From positions 434,001 to 498,000 of the forward strand of contig JAFCMP010000534.1 in assembly GCA_017506865.1 (NCBI GenBank): a stretch of 64,000 nucleotides of DNA. The letters are read 5' to 3'. Positions 1-12,400 of the stretch are shown one piece after another. A program made the position numbers and the translations under genes. A model generated the notes under the pieces. That model was given only the letters and a program-made list of their open reading frames with translations. It ran no database searches and had not been told where the DNA came from. How positions within the stretch are numbered: position 1 is the first letter of the stretch; each line of letters begins with the position of its first letter. Origin of the DNA: Tribonema minus (lineage: Eukaryota > Sar > Xanthophyceae > Tribonematales > Tribonemataceae).

Positions 1-3000
1 TTGAAGTATGCGCTCTTGCCTACGGTCACTCGTGGCTGCTGCCGGCGCTCCTATGAGTCGCAGGTGTTTGGCCATGACACCATCTTCAGCATCGCCGTCA
101 GCATACCTGGCAATGGAACACACGCATGCATGTCGTGATATTGAGCGGGTCATACTTACACACACTCCAAATACTTCGATGTATATTTCAATGATAAGTG
201 TTGATTCATATATCAGTGTACGCTACTCATGTACTATGTGAGTAAGTGCTCAAATACTCGCATTCCAGATCATACCTACCTACATGCAGCGTATCAACTG
301 CTGTCACATGTATAGTATGTGACGCAAATACTGGGCATCATAAGTCATTTGTATATGTATGGTCACCTAATGGTCCTTATTTACCTGACATCACGGGCCA
401 TCATACCTACCTACCTACATATTCTGATGGCTACATACATACCTAATGTCATAGGTGCCGTCCCTGTTGACCATGCGCACGCGCCCCTTGAACCAGCGCC
501 CCTTCCCCTTATAGTTGGCTTCAACATCGTCGCCAACGTTGTAGGAGGGAGTGGCATCGCTAGTTGCACGCCCACATTCGCCGTTTGCAACAGTTGAAGT
601 TGAAGTTGGTTTGCTGCCGACCAGTCGGATGTGACGTGCCTCCACGCCGTCTTCCGCGTCGCCATCGGCGTACCTAGTGGCAGCAGCGTTAAAGTGAGAG
701 GTGTGCTCTCATGGATGAGCACTGCTGCTTTGAAGCGCTAGAAGGCAGCAAGAGCACATGCACGCCTAACCCTAATCTTAACCCTAACTCTACTCCTAAC
801 ACTACTTCCGCGTTGGTGTACCATTGGCTTGGTATGTATGGATGATTGGCTTGACTCGCCCTGTTGCAAAGTCAACATCGTTCTGGCCGTGGACTCTATT
901 GCTTGCCCCTCGATGAACTTGATGCCAGCACTGCAGCAGGCCAATGCCAGCACTGCAGCAGGCCAATATTGACGGCACAATTGTGATAACGCCAACGGCA
1001 TCATCACTGCCAGCATCCTCTCGATAATGCATAGGCATCGCAATGGTGGCGCAGCCTGCGACCTGCCCATTTCCTTGCTCGCTGCAGAGCAGGTTAGCGT
1101 GCTGCTGCGGCTGCCAATGTGTGCACAAGCACGGTTGTGCTCAGTCCCCCTACTTAGGGCTAGGGTTAAGGTTAGGCCTAACCCTACACCTATGTATTCC
1201 ATAAGGTGATGGAAGTACAAGTACAGCGCACTTCTCAGCTGACAACACCTACAAAACTCTGTCGGCCACGCAGGCATGGGGTGGCCTTCCGGTTGTGCCT
1301 CAATTCCGCAGCATTGGCAATGCTCACCTACCCATGTATCACCTGATGGTACTTGCCTACCCTGACCTCACGAACCAGCACACCTACTTAACCTACAGGT
1401 GCTGATGGTACATACATACATCTGTAGGTAGCTTAGTAAGTGTTTGTGCAAGCTTGAGCTATCCCAGCGGGGAAAGCGTGCAAAGGTTCAATAGGAGCAT
1501 ACGTGATGTATACGCAAAACAGCCCAAGGGTTTCCGCCCCCAAGCGGAAGTGAATCAAGCATGTACATGCATACCTACCTACCCACACTTTACATACTTC
1601 ATACATACATACCTGACGTCATATGTGCCGTCCCTGTTGACCATGCGCACGCGGCCCTTGAACCAGCGCCCCTTCCCCTTATAGTTGGCCTCAACATCAT
1701 CACCCACGCCGAACGTTTCCAGGACCTTTCCCCGCGCGTCAGCGCTCGCCCCCGCAGCACCCCCTACGCGCCGAATGCTCTTGGCAGCGATGCCGGCTTC
1801 AGTGTCGCCATCACCCAACTGAACGTCGTAGGTACCGTCGCTGTTGGCAAAGCGGATGGTGGCGCTGAGCCAGTCGGCCTTGCCGGTGAGGTTAACTTCA
1901 ACGTCTTCCCCAGCGCGGAACTTGTCCGGCGCCGCTGCTGACGCTGCGGTGGCGCGGCTGGCTGTGGCGCTGCTGCTGCTGTTGCCCGGGACCTGCACAT
2001 AGCATCCGTAGTCGGAATTGATTGACGTGTGCACTGGAAAGGTTTTACAGGCCGTGGGATGGCAGGCAGGGCACAATCAAACAGAGCAACGCACAAAGAA
2101 AGCTCTGATGTAATGTTGTGTTGCCGGCTGTAAAAGCCGATGGCTGCTTACCAAAGCCCAGTGTGATTTGGCCACGCTGCCAACTCCCCCCGGGGCTTGC
2201 AAGAAGTAACCATTCTACACCTTGTCCGCAAGTGAGTCGTCAGAGTGTTATTTGCCACGTGTAGTTTGAGATGCAGCTCAGCTCACTGACGATGGCACGA
2301 AGCAGTGAGAGCTATGCAACTCTTGAAGACGACAACGACTCGGCAAAGTTTTGCATGTGGAACTGCACACAGTGATGCAAGGTGAAGGCCTGTGAGCGTA
2401 GTGTGGGACATATGCAGAACTCGGGTTCATGACACAGGCCACATCCGCAATGAGCACTCCTGCCAAAAGAGCCAAGAACTGCCCAAAGTGCATCCTTCGA
2501 GCAAAGAAAACGACTAAGAACACAAGACAAATTGGCGCTCCATGACATCATTCCAATGATGACAGTGAGCAGACAGCACGTATCACCCACCCTATACACC
2601 CACTGTAGATAAGCGCTGCCTCCACATTGGGCTGAGCACTGCCTCAATGGCAAGTTGCAGTTCAAGGGACATCTGCCCATCACACGCATGCATGGCTCTG
2701 AGCCTGCCTACCTACCTGGTCAATGAGCTTAGGTCAATGAGCGCTGCCCCAGTGCTGGGCTCCCTGTACCTATCTACCTTTCTGATGAGCGCTGCCTCCA
2801 CGTTGCGATGCCTACCTACCTATTCTCCTGTTAAGCGCTGCCTCCACAATGCCTACTTACCTACACTTCTGATGAGCATTGCCTCGACGCTGTGCTCCTT
2901 GCACCTCCCTGCCTACCATTCTGTTGAGCTCCGCCTCTCCACTTTACGTTGCCATGCCTACCTACCTACCTACCCACCATTCTGATGAGCGCTGCCTCCA

Positions 3001-6000
3001 CGATGCCATGCCTTACCTACCTACCTTTATTGTGAGCACTGCCGGGGAGGGACGGAGCGAGCAAAGAGAGCAATCAACGCCATCGTCACTACCGAAGTTG
3101 CTCACTCAAGGCCTGAGACGCTACACGCTACCGACTTCACTGCTATTGCGGCAGCAACGGTAGGTAGGCTTTCACTTATTTGGGTTAGGGTTACTACCCA
3201 CCTTTCTGATGAGCGCTGCCTCCACGCTGGGCTCCTCATCCCCATCCGCATACCGCACCATGAATGTGCCATCGCGGTTGCGGCGCATGACGGTGCACTT
3301 GAACCAGCGCGATCGCCCCCCGAATCGCGCCTCTACTTCGTCGCCGACTTGAAACGTCGCCACCTCCAGGTTGGAGTCTGAGGGCTTGCTCTCGAGCCGT
3401 TCGGCGGCGCGCGGCTGCTGCGTGCGGCGGATGTGACGCCCCTCTACGCCGTCTTCCGCATCGCCATCGGCGTACCTGTTTTGTGTACAATATGTCAATG
3501 AGTCTTGAGATGGCGATGTATGCTTCAAGTGAATGCGTAGTTGAAGTACATGCGGCGGATGTGACGACCCTCTACGCCGTCCTCCGCGTCGTCTTCAGCG
3601 TACCTGTTTCGTGTACGATGCGTTCATGAGTGTTGCATGCTTCAAGTAATCACATACTTGGAGTACATGCGGCTGATGTGACGCTCCGCTACGCCGCCAT
3701 CGGCGTACCTTGACCAGTTCATGTAGGATATGGTTATGAGGCCTAGGGTAGGCAGGTTTGCTCTGCTGGCACACCTGCTTGAGTGGCGGGAAGCCTCTGA
3801 ACACAAGCACAACGCTGCACAGTGCAGCATGCGCTGTGCGAGCATCACAGGGTGTGCAATGTGGCTCCTTGTTGCTCAACAGCTCAGCATGTACTAGCGT
3901 GACAAGTGTCTGCGAGTTGCGCATCAGTCACACGTACTTCAACTGTAGATGAAACTGCAATAGACATGTTCACTTCAACACACGCAAGTACCTGACGTCA
4001 TAGGTGCCATCGCGGTTGACAGCCCTGATCTTGCCCTTGAACCAGCGCCCCTTCCCCTTGAAGTTGGCCTCAACTTCATCTCCAACCGCCAGCGCGCGCC
4101 TGTCCTCCACGTCAGACCCCGCGCGCCGACGATCGCTGTCTTTGGCTAGCGCTGTTGCAGGCGCGCCGCCGCTGCGCGAAACCTGCATATGATGTAACAA
4201 GTGTGCGCTTTAGGCTATATTTATACCGTTGCGACGCATGGGAGTGTGCGTCAGAGTGGGCATGTGGCTGCGCATTGCTGTGTCGCTGTGTGCGTGTGAC
4301 CTGATGAGCACTGCCGCCTACCATTCTCACAAGCGCCGCATCCATGCTGGTATGCATTCCAACCTACCTACCTTCTGATGAGTGCTGCCTCCACGCTGCC
4401 ATACTTACCTGGAGCTTTCTCATGAAGCCATGCCCACGTACCTTTCTGATTTGCGCTGCCTCCACGCTGGTATGGTTGCCATGCCTACCTACCTACCCAC
4501 CTTTCTGATGAGCGCTGCCTCCACATCTGACATACAGACTTACCCCTCTGACGAGTGCTGCCTTCACACTGCCATGCCTACCTACCTACCCTTCTGATGA
4601 GCAGTGCCACGCTGGTATGGTTGCCATGCCTACCTACCTACCCACCTTTCTGATGAGCGCTGCCTCCACACTCGTCTCCTCGTCCCCATCGACATAGCGC
4701 ACAAAGAACGTCCCGTCGCGGTTGCGGCGCATGACGGTGCCCTTGAACCAGCGCGCGCGCCCCCCGAACCGCGCCTCCACTTCCTCCCCAACTTCAAAAC
4801 CTGAAGTTGCCAGGGCATCTCCGTCCGACTCCAGACCCTTGCTATCAAGGTCTGCTGCGCGGCCGGCGGCGGGGCGTTTTCCGGGGGCCAGGGAGTCGTC
4901 GCTGGGGTCGCGTGTAACTGTGGTTTTTAGGGGGCGGATGCTGCGCGCGGGGACGCTGTCTTCCGTGTCGCCGTCGGCGTACCTGCAGTCATTTTGGCAC
5001 GAGGGGGGGTAAGTGGGTATGATTGCCATGTATGTACTTACTTACTTCCGGTCAAAGGGCGCAAACCCTAGGCGAGGGAAAAAATATGCAACTCTTGTGC
5101 TCGTGTCAAGCTATGCATGTACTTCGAACATACATATGATCAATGTAGAACACAAGGCAGCGTCGCTTGCTTGCGCTGTGCGCAACACTGCTTATAGGGC
5201 GACTGTCTTGCGGGGGATGACACTGTCGGCATCGGTACACAGTCAGATTTACCCCTATGCCCTCGATGCCTTGCTTCACGAGCTGATGTTTGAACAGCAC
5301 ACGCACGCACCTGACGTCATAGGTCCCGTCGCGATTCACCCCCGTGATCTTCCCCTTGAACCAGCGCCCCCGCCCCCTGAAGTCAGCCTCAACTTCATCC
5401 CCCACCTCAAGCGCGCCACCATCGCGCGCACGGCCACTGCCTGTTGCCGCTACTGCCGCCGCCGGTGCTGCGCGCACGTTTGCTGCCTCTACGTTGCTCT
5501 CCTGTTCGCCATCGGTGAAACGCACGTCGTACGTGCCGTCGCGGTTGCGGAAGCGGATTTTGGCGGGCGTCCACGGCAGCCGGCCACGCACCTGCATACG
5601 CATATACATACATACGGTATGAACCCATGTTACGTACGCTAAAATGCTTGCGCACTGACTACTGTGGATATGGTGTCACTGTTGGACTCGTGGCCAGTTG
5701 CTGCAGCAGCGGCGACCACGGATCTTGGCGGGGTCCAAGGCAGCCGCCGACGGACCTGCATACGCATATACGTACAGTATGTATGTATGTATGTATGTAT
5801 GTGATAGGTGTACATTTAGGGGGTGTGGGACATAGAGATGTAAAGACGGTCCCCGTGCCTGGCACCCTCACTCAATCAGCACTCGCACTACACTTGGGTT
5901 ATCATTCATGCGCAAAACCAATCAAGGCGTTGAGTCATGTGGGTGTGCCTGTCTCACATGCCTGCTAGAAAGCCCAGGATAACGTGTTTGTATATTGAAT

Positions 6001-7503
6001 GCCAGATAAATGTGAATATGTGTTGCGTTCATGACGTCCTACACTGCTAAGGTTAGGGTTACGCCTGGCCCTAAGCTTAGGATTAGGGCTGGTCCTAAGC
6101 TTAGGATTAGGGCTGGCCCTAAGCTTAGGGTTAGGGCTGGCCCTAAGCACGACGTCACAGTTGCGGCAAAGACGCGCTGCAAGCGCAATTATGAGGTATC
6201 ATACTTCGCAGTACTTCATGCGCGTGTTTGATGAACAGGACTTGAGCAAATGTCCATGGCAACGTGGCCATACAGTTTGGGTTGCTTTGGTATGATGACC
6301 GAGAATGCGACAGACACACGCAACACAAGCCCCGAAAGCAGCAGTTGCTGCGAATGATGTGGCCGCCAGCTGGTACAGTCATTGCTGAGCGTTGCTATGA
6401 TCATGCTCAGCTTCTGTGTCATGTTACGCACCCATTGTCCGCAGAGCTCCATCTATGAATGACATTTGCGCCTCGGAGCACTGCCACTCCCCGCGAGCCG
6501 AACAACTATTGTGGAACCAAAGTTTGAACAGGCGCTGCGGCCTATAGTAACTCTAACCCTAACCCTAAACCTAAGCATGAGCATCGTGTGACTCATCCAC
6601 TCATCCCGTGCACTGCCGCTGGAGTACTGATTTGAGATGACTAAGTCGCATCTGACATGCCAGCTGCCAGACGCACTGCGTATGGCGTATGACGTTATCT
6701 ATACTTCTGGAGTATTTCGCTCATACGCAGATGATGACAGCGCTCATACCTCAAGTACTTGAAGTTACCACTGAAGTTGCCCAAGGGCATTCCAATGTGA
6801 CCATAGCAGTTGCTGCGAGCACATAGCTTTAGCCTTAACCCTTACCCTATGTCGTGCTGCTCCCGGCAAAAGTTTCACTACCTCACAAAGGCAACCATGA
6901 AGGTACTATCATGCATATTTGCTGAAATTTGAGAAGATGAAGTTGCACTGCGTACATATATACATACCTTGGCCTCCACAGAGTCGCCGCTGGCAAACAC
7001 CGCCGCCGCCGCCGCCACCGGCACGGCACTCCTGCCGCCCCCGCTGCCACCGCCATCGCCAGGCCCTGCGCCCGCAGCACTGCGAATGTTCCTAGGGCTC
7101 AGCTTCGCCTCCTCGTCGCCATCATCGTATCGCACGTCAAACGTGCCATCCGCATTGGACCCCACGATCCGCGCGGGGAACCAGCGCCCCTTCCCCCTGA
7201 AGTTGCACTCCACCTTTTGCCCGAGCCTGAACCCTCCCCCTCCCCCTCCCCCACCCGCTGCTGCGGAGCCGCTACCACGCCTGCTACTAGGCGATCCTGG
7301 CCCCGCTGCCGCCGATGCTGCCGCCGCCGCAGTGGGCCTAATAGACAGGTCACGACCGGTGGCAGCGCTCATACCAGAGCCGGAGCCGCGCCGCATACCC
7401 GTGCCTGCTGTGCGTATGCCGCTGTCGTCTGAGGCGAGGCCGCCGGAGCGGGGTCTTCGGGGGGACAGGGGGTCGTCATCGCTCTTGGCGTCGGCGCCGC
7501 CGC
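1..7503 (-). CDS. Multi-Tudor (agenet-like) repeat protein, partial at the left edge
   Basis: Exons in coding order are 7503-6968, 5591-5311, 4982-4646, 4182-3992, 3475-3202, 1992-1613, 673-443 and 106-<1; each junction is phase-consistent. At least nine domains of about 50 residues follow the pattern 'VGDEVEA.(F/Y).G(K/R).RWF', 'RDGT(Y/F)DVRY', 'DGD.E..V....IR', a Tudor/agenet-like beta-barrel usually associated with reading methylated histones or arginines. No enzymatic domain is visible, and acidic and Ser/Ala/Gly-rich linkers separate the domains. Boundaries alternate between phase 2, which cuts a domain at the 'VR|YADGD' point, and phase 0. Exons 5591-5311 plus 4982-4646 resemble 4182-3992 plus 3475-3202, so a two-exon, two-domain unit has been amplified. 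The start is unresolved: the first clear exon has an acceptor at 7504-7505, with an internal ATG at 7396. Chromatin binding is inferred from the fold only. Confidence 0.85.
2609..3045 (-). repeat. Donor-side exon-edge array (Tudor exon 3475-3202)
   Basis: About seven copies, spaced roughly 50 bp apart, of the last 15-25 bases of the exon plus its donor. The + strand core is TGATGAGCGCTGCCTCCAC, for example near 2784, 2830, 2872 and 2981, next to TACC(T/A)ACC, which is the donor in reverse. The real exon end is at 3202. The copies are intronic. Confidence 0.85.
3548..3716 (-). repeat. Acceptor-side exon-edge copies (Tudor exon 3475-3202)
   Basis: Two copies, at about 3548-3606 and 3664-3712, of the exon start that encodes the 'YADGD..DGVEGRHIRR' segment, each preceded on the minus strand by its own acceptor-like AG. 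They lie upstream of the real acceptor at 3476-3477 and carry small deletions. Confidence 0.85.
4310..4612 (-). repeat. Donor-side exon-edge array (Tudor exon 4982-4646)
   Basis: About six degenerate copies (near 4317, 4374, 4443, 4500, 4545 and 4590) of the exon end encoding 'VEAALIRK' plus the donor. The + strand core is TTTCTGATGAGCGCTGCC. The parent exon ends at 4646. Confidence 0.85.
5659..5722 (+). repeat. Interspersed element, truncated copy
   Basis: The 5' half of the recurrent element (CTACTGTGGATATGGTG, then GACTCGTGGCCA and GCAGCAGCGGCGACCACGG). The copy stops where the exon-edge copy at 5718 begins. Confidence 0.8.
5718..5770 (-). repeat. Acceptor-side exon-edge copy (Tudor exon 5591-5311)
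   Basis: One diverged copy of the acceptor and first 35-40 bases of the exon that starts at 5591 (the 'RGRLPWTPAKI' coding stretch), including the following GCATACGCATATA intronic context. It abuts a truncated copy of the interspersed element at 5659-5722. Confidence 0.8.
6045..6150. repeat. 24 bp tandem repeat built from telomere-like sequence
   Basis: Three or more head-to-tail units of 24 bases of the form CTTAGG(A/G)TTAGGGCTGG(T/C)CCTAAG. The unit ends are inverted copies of each other, so each junction makes the 12 bp palindrome CCTAAGCTTAGG. It lies in an intron of the Tudor gene. Confidence 0.85.
6548..6578. repeat. Interstitial telomere-like run
   Basis: A short CCCTAA-type run with imperfect flanking units, inside a Tudor-gene intron. 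Confidence 0.8.
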
Positions 7504-7554
7504 GGCTGCGGAGGGGGGGGGGGGGAGACGGGGGAGTTCTCTTATTATATTAGG

Positions 7555-7830
7555 TGGTTTGCGAGGACAAGTGAAGGTGGCAATGGGACAGGGGGGCGTC
7601 GTCGCTCTTGGCGTCTGTGCCGCCGCGGCTAGGAGAGGGGGTGTGTGTGTGTGGGAGAGAGGGGGGAGTTCTTTGATTATAGCAGTGGTTTGGTGGGACA
7701 AGTGAAGGCGGCAAGAGGGGCGGCGGTGGTGCACACAGCGCAGTTTGTAAATTATTTGTTTGGTGGGACAAGTGAAGGTGGCAAGGGGGGTGTTGGTGGT
7801 ACACGCGGCACAGATATGAAATTAAAGGAT
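7555..7830 (-). repeat. Acceptor-side array upstream of Tudor exon 7503-6968
   Basis: Three or four blocks repeat the sequence around the acceptor. Exon-like text (GTCGTCGCTCTTGGCGTC) recurs at 7595-7635, and the flanking segment GGGACAAGTGAAGGTGGCAA recurs near 7570, 7697 and 7768. They are progressively degraded away from the acceptor. Confidence 0.7.
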
Positions 7831-8570
7831 TGATGGGATAAGTGAAGAGGTTGCACTGTCTGTCTCCGCCAATTTGCTTTCAAAATCCGCAGGCTGGTGT
7901 GTTTACGCAGTCCGACGCCATGGGGATGTTATGCAGGAACCAAAAAATGAGTTCTCGCTGTGCGTATGTAGTTGCCATTGAGCTGCCGTTTACATCGAAG
8001 GTCTGCGCAATGTTTTCAAGAAGAAAGACAATGGCTGAAGCTTTGCAAAGCTGCTGCTGAACCAACTGTCAATCACTGCAAAAGTGGCGCAGCTATGACG
8101 TCGTTCCATCTTCATGGAGAAATCATGGAAAATCATCAATGCCATGCACACTTTCCTGCATTGTCAACAACAGTGCAGACCTGGTAGACAGGATACTAAA
8201 TGCATGGTAGCCATCAGCTTACAAAGAAGCAATGGAATGACTCATTCTGCTTAACAATCAATGTGCTGGGCTGCGATGCGCGTTGATTGTTATCGCTCCG
8301 CATGACGGACGTGATCCCATTGAAATATACGCCAGCATATGCACCAACACTGTGTTGTCGAGGTAATGGGTATGGCCAACCATTCTGTGGGTGCACAAAG
8401 CATATGATGTCGCCTGCACACACATCTCCATCTTGGCAACGCGCCCAAGGCAGTCGTGAAGTGATGCGCCAACAGGATTTTGCAACAGGATTCAAAAGCA
8501 AGCGCAGCTGCAGTATGGTTAGCCTCTACCCAGCACAGCACTTACTTCAATTGCGCAAACGCTCACATAC

Positions 8571-8701
8571 CTGCTGACCGACCCTCTTCCGCTTGGTGGG
8601 CGCGACGAGGATGCTCCAGCTGCCAATCTGGCTGCTATCCTAGGTGGCGGTCGTCCTGTGCCACTGCTCATCTCAAAGCTCATGACGTCCCCTCTGCTCA
8701 T
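8571..8701 (-). other. Possible first coding exon of the multi-Tudor gene
   Basis: An ATG at 8701 opens a Ser/Gly/Arg-rich frame of 43 codons ending at a good donor (CAG|GTATGTGAG). Its composition matches the Ser/Arg-rich start of the exon at 7503. However, it ends in phase 2, whereas the next exon as drawn needs phase 1, so either a small exon is missing, another acceptor is used, or this is not an exon. Confidence 0.3.
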
Positions 8702-9449
8702 GTTGGCGCCGCTTCACTGCAATACTGTGTGGTGTGCTGGCTAGGCACGTGTCCACACACACGCGCAACTTGATCCATCACTAACTTCAACCAACTCTGA
8801 CGGTTAATCCGTTATCATTACCAATTTGAACCGAATTCAACCAGATTTCGACTCGACTCGAGACTCACTAGTCGATCCTACAGTGAATCGCTTTCCAGCC
8901 GCTCACAATGTTTCTGCTATGTATCTACTGACAAGCCTCAATGGTCTGCCGAGCGGGATCTCCACATTATTGGTGCCGCATGACACACAGACAAGGATTG
9001 AAATTTCAGGCACATCATTTTTCTCACGACAGCATAACGCACACAGACACTGACACATACACGCACACGCCATGGAATGGGGCACAATCTTGCAGCGAGA
9101 TTAAGCTAGCGCGAGCACACAAAGAGCGCTCATACGCGAACCGCCCACAAATCAATTTAGCGCCCCCCTCATCCTCTTCCACACACGACCAACTTGCAGG
9201 AACAATCTTCTTGAAAATCTATCTGCTGCAAATGCGCAGCAGCAGTGTGTTTTCCACGAGCCTACCCAGGCTCCACCAATTGTCCGTTACAAGCCGCAAG
9301 CCCCACTGACCCCCGCTCCCGACCTTACAATCACCGACCAACATTTATGCTGACCGGGGGCCATGTTGATTCTGCAGGACAAACGCATGCGCTGATTTGG
9401 ATGTCCGTCGCAGCTGAGCAATGCTGAGACTCAGACTCAGACCCAAGAC
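8702..9449. other. Intergenic region between Tudor and UGDH genes
   Basis: No convincing coding sequence. It holds a simple CA-rich stretch near 9040-9070 and no copy of the interspersed element. It should contain the 3' UTR of UGDH, whose stop codon is at 9450. Confidence 0.6.
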
Positions 9450-12400
9450 TCAGATGAACTGGTTCTTCTGGATGGGTTTGCCGATGCTGTACACCTGCGC
9501 AGGCAGCAGCAGCGGCAACGGGGGCAAAAAATGCGTTCAGTCAATGCGGCATGGGCATCGCTGCACGCGGCGCTGTTGCACCTCTGCAAAAGAGCATGTA
9601 GTAGAGTCCAGGTCACTCCCCCCCACTACATGGTGCCGAGGGATTGACAAGAGTTCAAATCCTGGTTGGGACTTGCTTGGAAGTCGACGAAAAGCAGGGG
9701 GATGAGATGGACGCGGTGGAGTGGACTCTTACCCTAACCCTAACCCTAACTCTAAACGGCAGCACATGTGCATGAGGATGTCGTGCCAGCACTACAGAGG
9801 GCAAAGAGAGCATGCAGTGATACCTACACACCTGTACGCAGGCTGAGCAATGCTGCAATGCTGCGGCTCAACATAAGTCTCACCTCGAACCCAATCTGGC
9901 GCAGCGCCGCAATGTCAACGACGTTCCTGCCGTCAAAGACAAATACCTGCATACCCTATGCAGCGGAGCAATGCTGCAACTCTCACCTCGCATGCAGCTC
10001 CGCAATGTCAATGACGTTCCTGCCATCAAAGACAAATACCTGCATACAGTACTATATGTAATTCAGCGGAGCAATGCTGCAGCTCTCACCTCGAATCCAA
10101 TCTGGCGCAGCGCCGCAATGTCAACGACGTTCCTGCCATCGAAGACGAATGCGGGCTTGGCCATGGAGGCGTAGATGCGCTTGTAGTCGAGTGTCTTGAA
10201 GGCGTCCCACTCCGTCAGGACGGCGATCGCGTGTGCGCCTGCAGTTGAAGTCGAAGTTAGCGCGCAAATGCCCATGGCGAGTGTCAGCTGTAGCGGTGCC
10301 TGGCGTGTGTGTGCGGAGTGCGTTTTTACGATACTTGATGCGCCTGTCTATGTAACGAAACCGACGCTCATATCGAGCGCACAAGGCCTAACCTCACATT
10401 AACCCCAACCCCAGGTCCAACTTCCCATCCAATGCTACAGCAACCCATCCTTGCACCTTTTGACACTGGGCATATGCATTCTACAGTCATCGCCTCTGTA
10501 TTGCAAGTGGCAATGCTTTGGTCACCGTGCCACTGACTCTTTTCAACTCTGTGCAGTAAGTAAAGAGACTCCTATTCCAATTGTTACAAAAGTCGCACCT
10601 CACAGACACATCGAAAGCGACTATGGCCTGCATCGCTGGCAGCAACAGGTTTTGGCATGCCTCCTCAATTTGAAAAGTTCAACAACAAAACCAACCACAC
10701 TTCAACTCCTAAACATCAACAAGGGGGACGCACCTTCGCACGCCGTGTACGCGTCCTCCATGGTCAGTATCATGTCACTGGTAAGTGAGCCTCGCAGAGT
10801 GGTCACTTCAACAACAACACCAACCACTTCAACTTGCAAATATCAACTTCAACAGGGGGTGACACACCTTCGCACGCTGTGTACGCATCCTCCATGGTCA
10901 ACATCATGTCGCTGGTAGTCAGGCCAGGCAGCGTGGTCAGTTCAACAACAAAATCCATACTTCAACTTCCAAACATCAACATCAGAAGGGGTGACGCACC
11001 TTCCTACGCCGTGTACGCGTCCTCAGTGGTCAGTATCACATCGCTGGTGGTGAGGCCCAGCGTGGTCAGTTCAACAAGAAATTCCACACTTCAATTAGCA
11101 CAAATTAACTTCAAGAAGGAGTGACGCACCTTCGCACGCCATGTACGCGTCTGCCATGGTCAGTATCATGTCGCTTGTCGTGAGCCCCGGCAGCGTGGTC
11201 ACTTCGACGACAAAACCAACCAACGATTACTTCAACTTTTAAACTTCGACAAGGGGGGTGATGTACCTTCGCACGCAGTGTACGCGCCTCCATGGTCAGT
11301 ATCATGTCGTTGCGGGTCAGGCCGAGCACGGTCAATTCAACAATGAAACCACCCACACTTCAACCTCCAAACATCAAGGGGTGACGCACCTTCACGCCTC
11401 ATGTGCGCGTCCTCCATGGTCAGTATCATGTCGCTGGTGGTGAGCCCAGGCAGCGTGGTCTCGTTGACGCCGCATGTGTAGTCAAACTCCTCCAAGTTCA
11501 ACAACAAAGCACATTTCAACTTCCAAACTTCAAGAGGGGGTGACGTACCTTCACACGCCGTGTACGCGTCCTCCATGGCCAGGATCATGTCGCTGGTGGT
11601 GAGGCCCAGCAGCGTAGTCAGTTCAACAACAAAATCCCCACTTCAACTTTCAAAAATCAAGGGTGACGAACCTTCGCATGCCGTGTACGCGTCCTCCATG
11701 GTCAGTATCATGTCGCTGGTGGTGAGGCCCGGCAGAGTGGTCTCGTTAACCCCACACGTGTAGTCAAACTCTTCCAGCATCTGCTCGCGCGACACCTGCG
11801 GGTCAAACACGCGCAGCTTGGCGCCTTCGTCCAACAGCGCCTTGGCCACAAACACCGCCGGAGTCTCGCGAGTGTCACCTGCATTGAGCAGCAAACACGT
11901 GCAGCAGCAAAACATGCGCAGCGTTTTCAGCAGCGCTTTGAAGGGATAGAGATGTCAGCAGTGTGGCGTTCAGAAGCAAGCAGCAGCGCGCATCACGTCA
12001 AGTAGAGCAAAGCGCCTTGGCTACAATCACCGCTGGAGTCTTGCGAGTGTCGCCTACAGTTGCAGCGAGCAGCAATACGTGTGTGCGCAGCGTTACGGCA
12101 GCGCTCTGAAGCAATGGTGCTGGTGAAGTGAGCGGTGTGACGCAGCAGCGCTCAACAGCGGAGCATGCGGTGAACTCAAGAACGTAGCGGCGTGCATCAT
12201 GTCAAGTAATGCAAAACGCCTTGGCCACAGACACCGCGGGACTCTCGCGAGTGTCGCCTACAGTTGCAGCGAGCAATGCGCAGCGTCTCAGCAGCGCTTT
12301 GGAGCGAGGGTGAAGTCAACAGCAGCGCTAAGAAGCGGTGAACTGAGCATGGTAGCGAGGGAGGCGATGTTGCGGCTGCTGCTGACGTATAGCGCGAGAC

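Noticed and set aside
10730-11620. Could the regularly spaced repeats be a CRISPR array?
   Set aside because: Repeats are diverging copies of the adjacent UGDH exon with a splice donor, spacers resemble each other, and the setting is eukaryotic.
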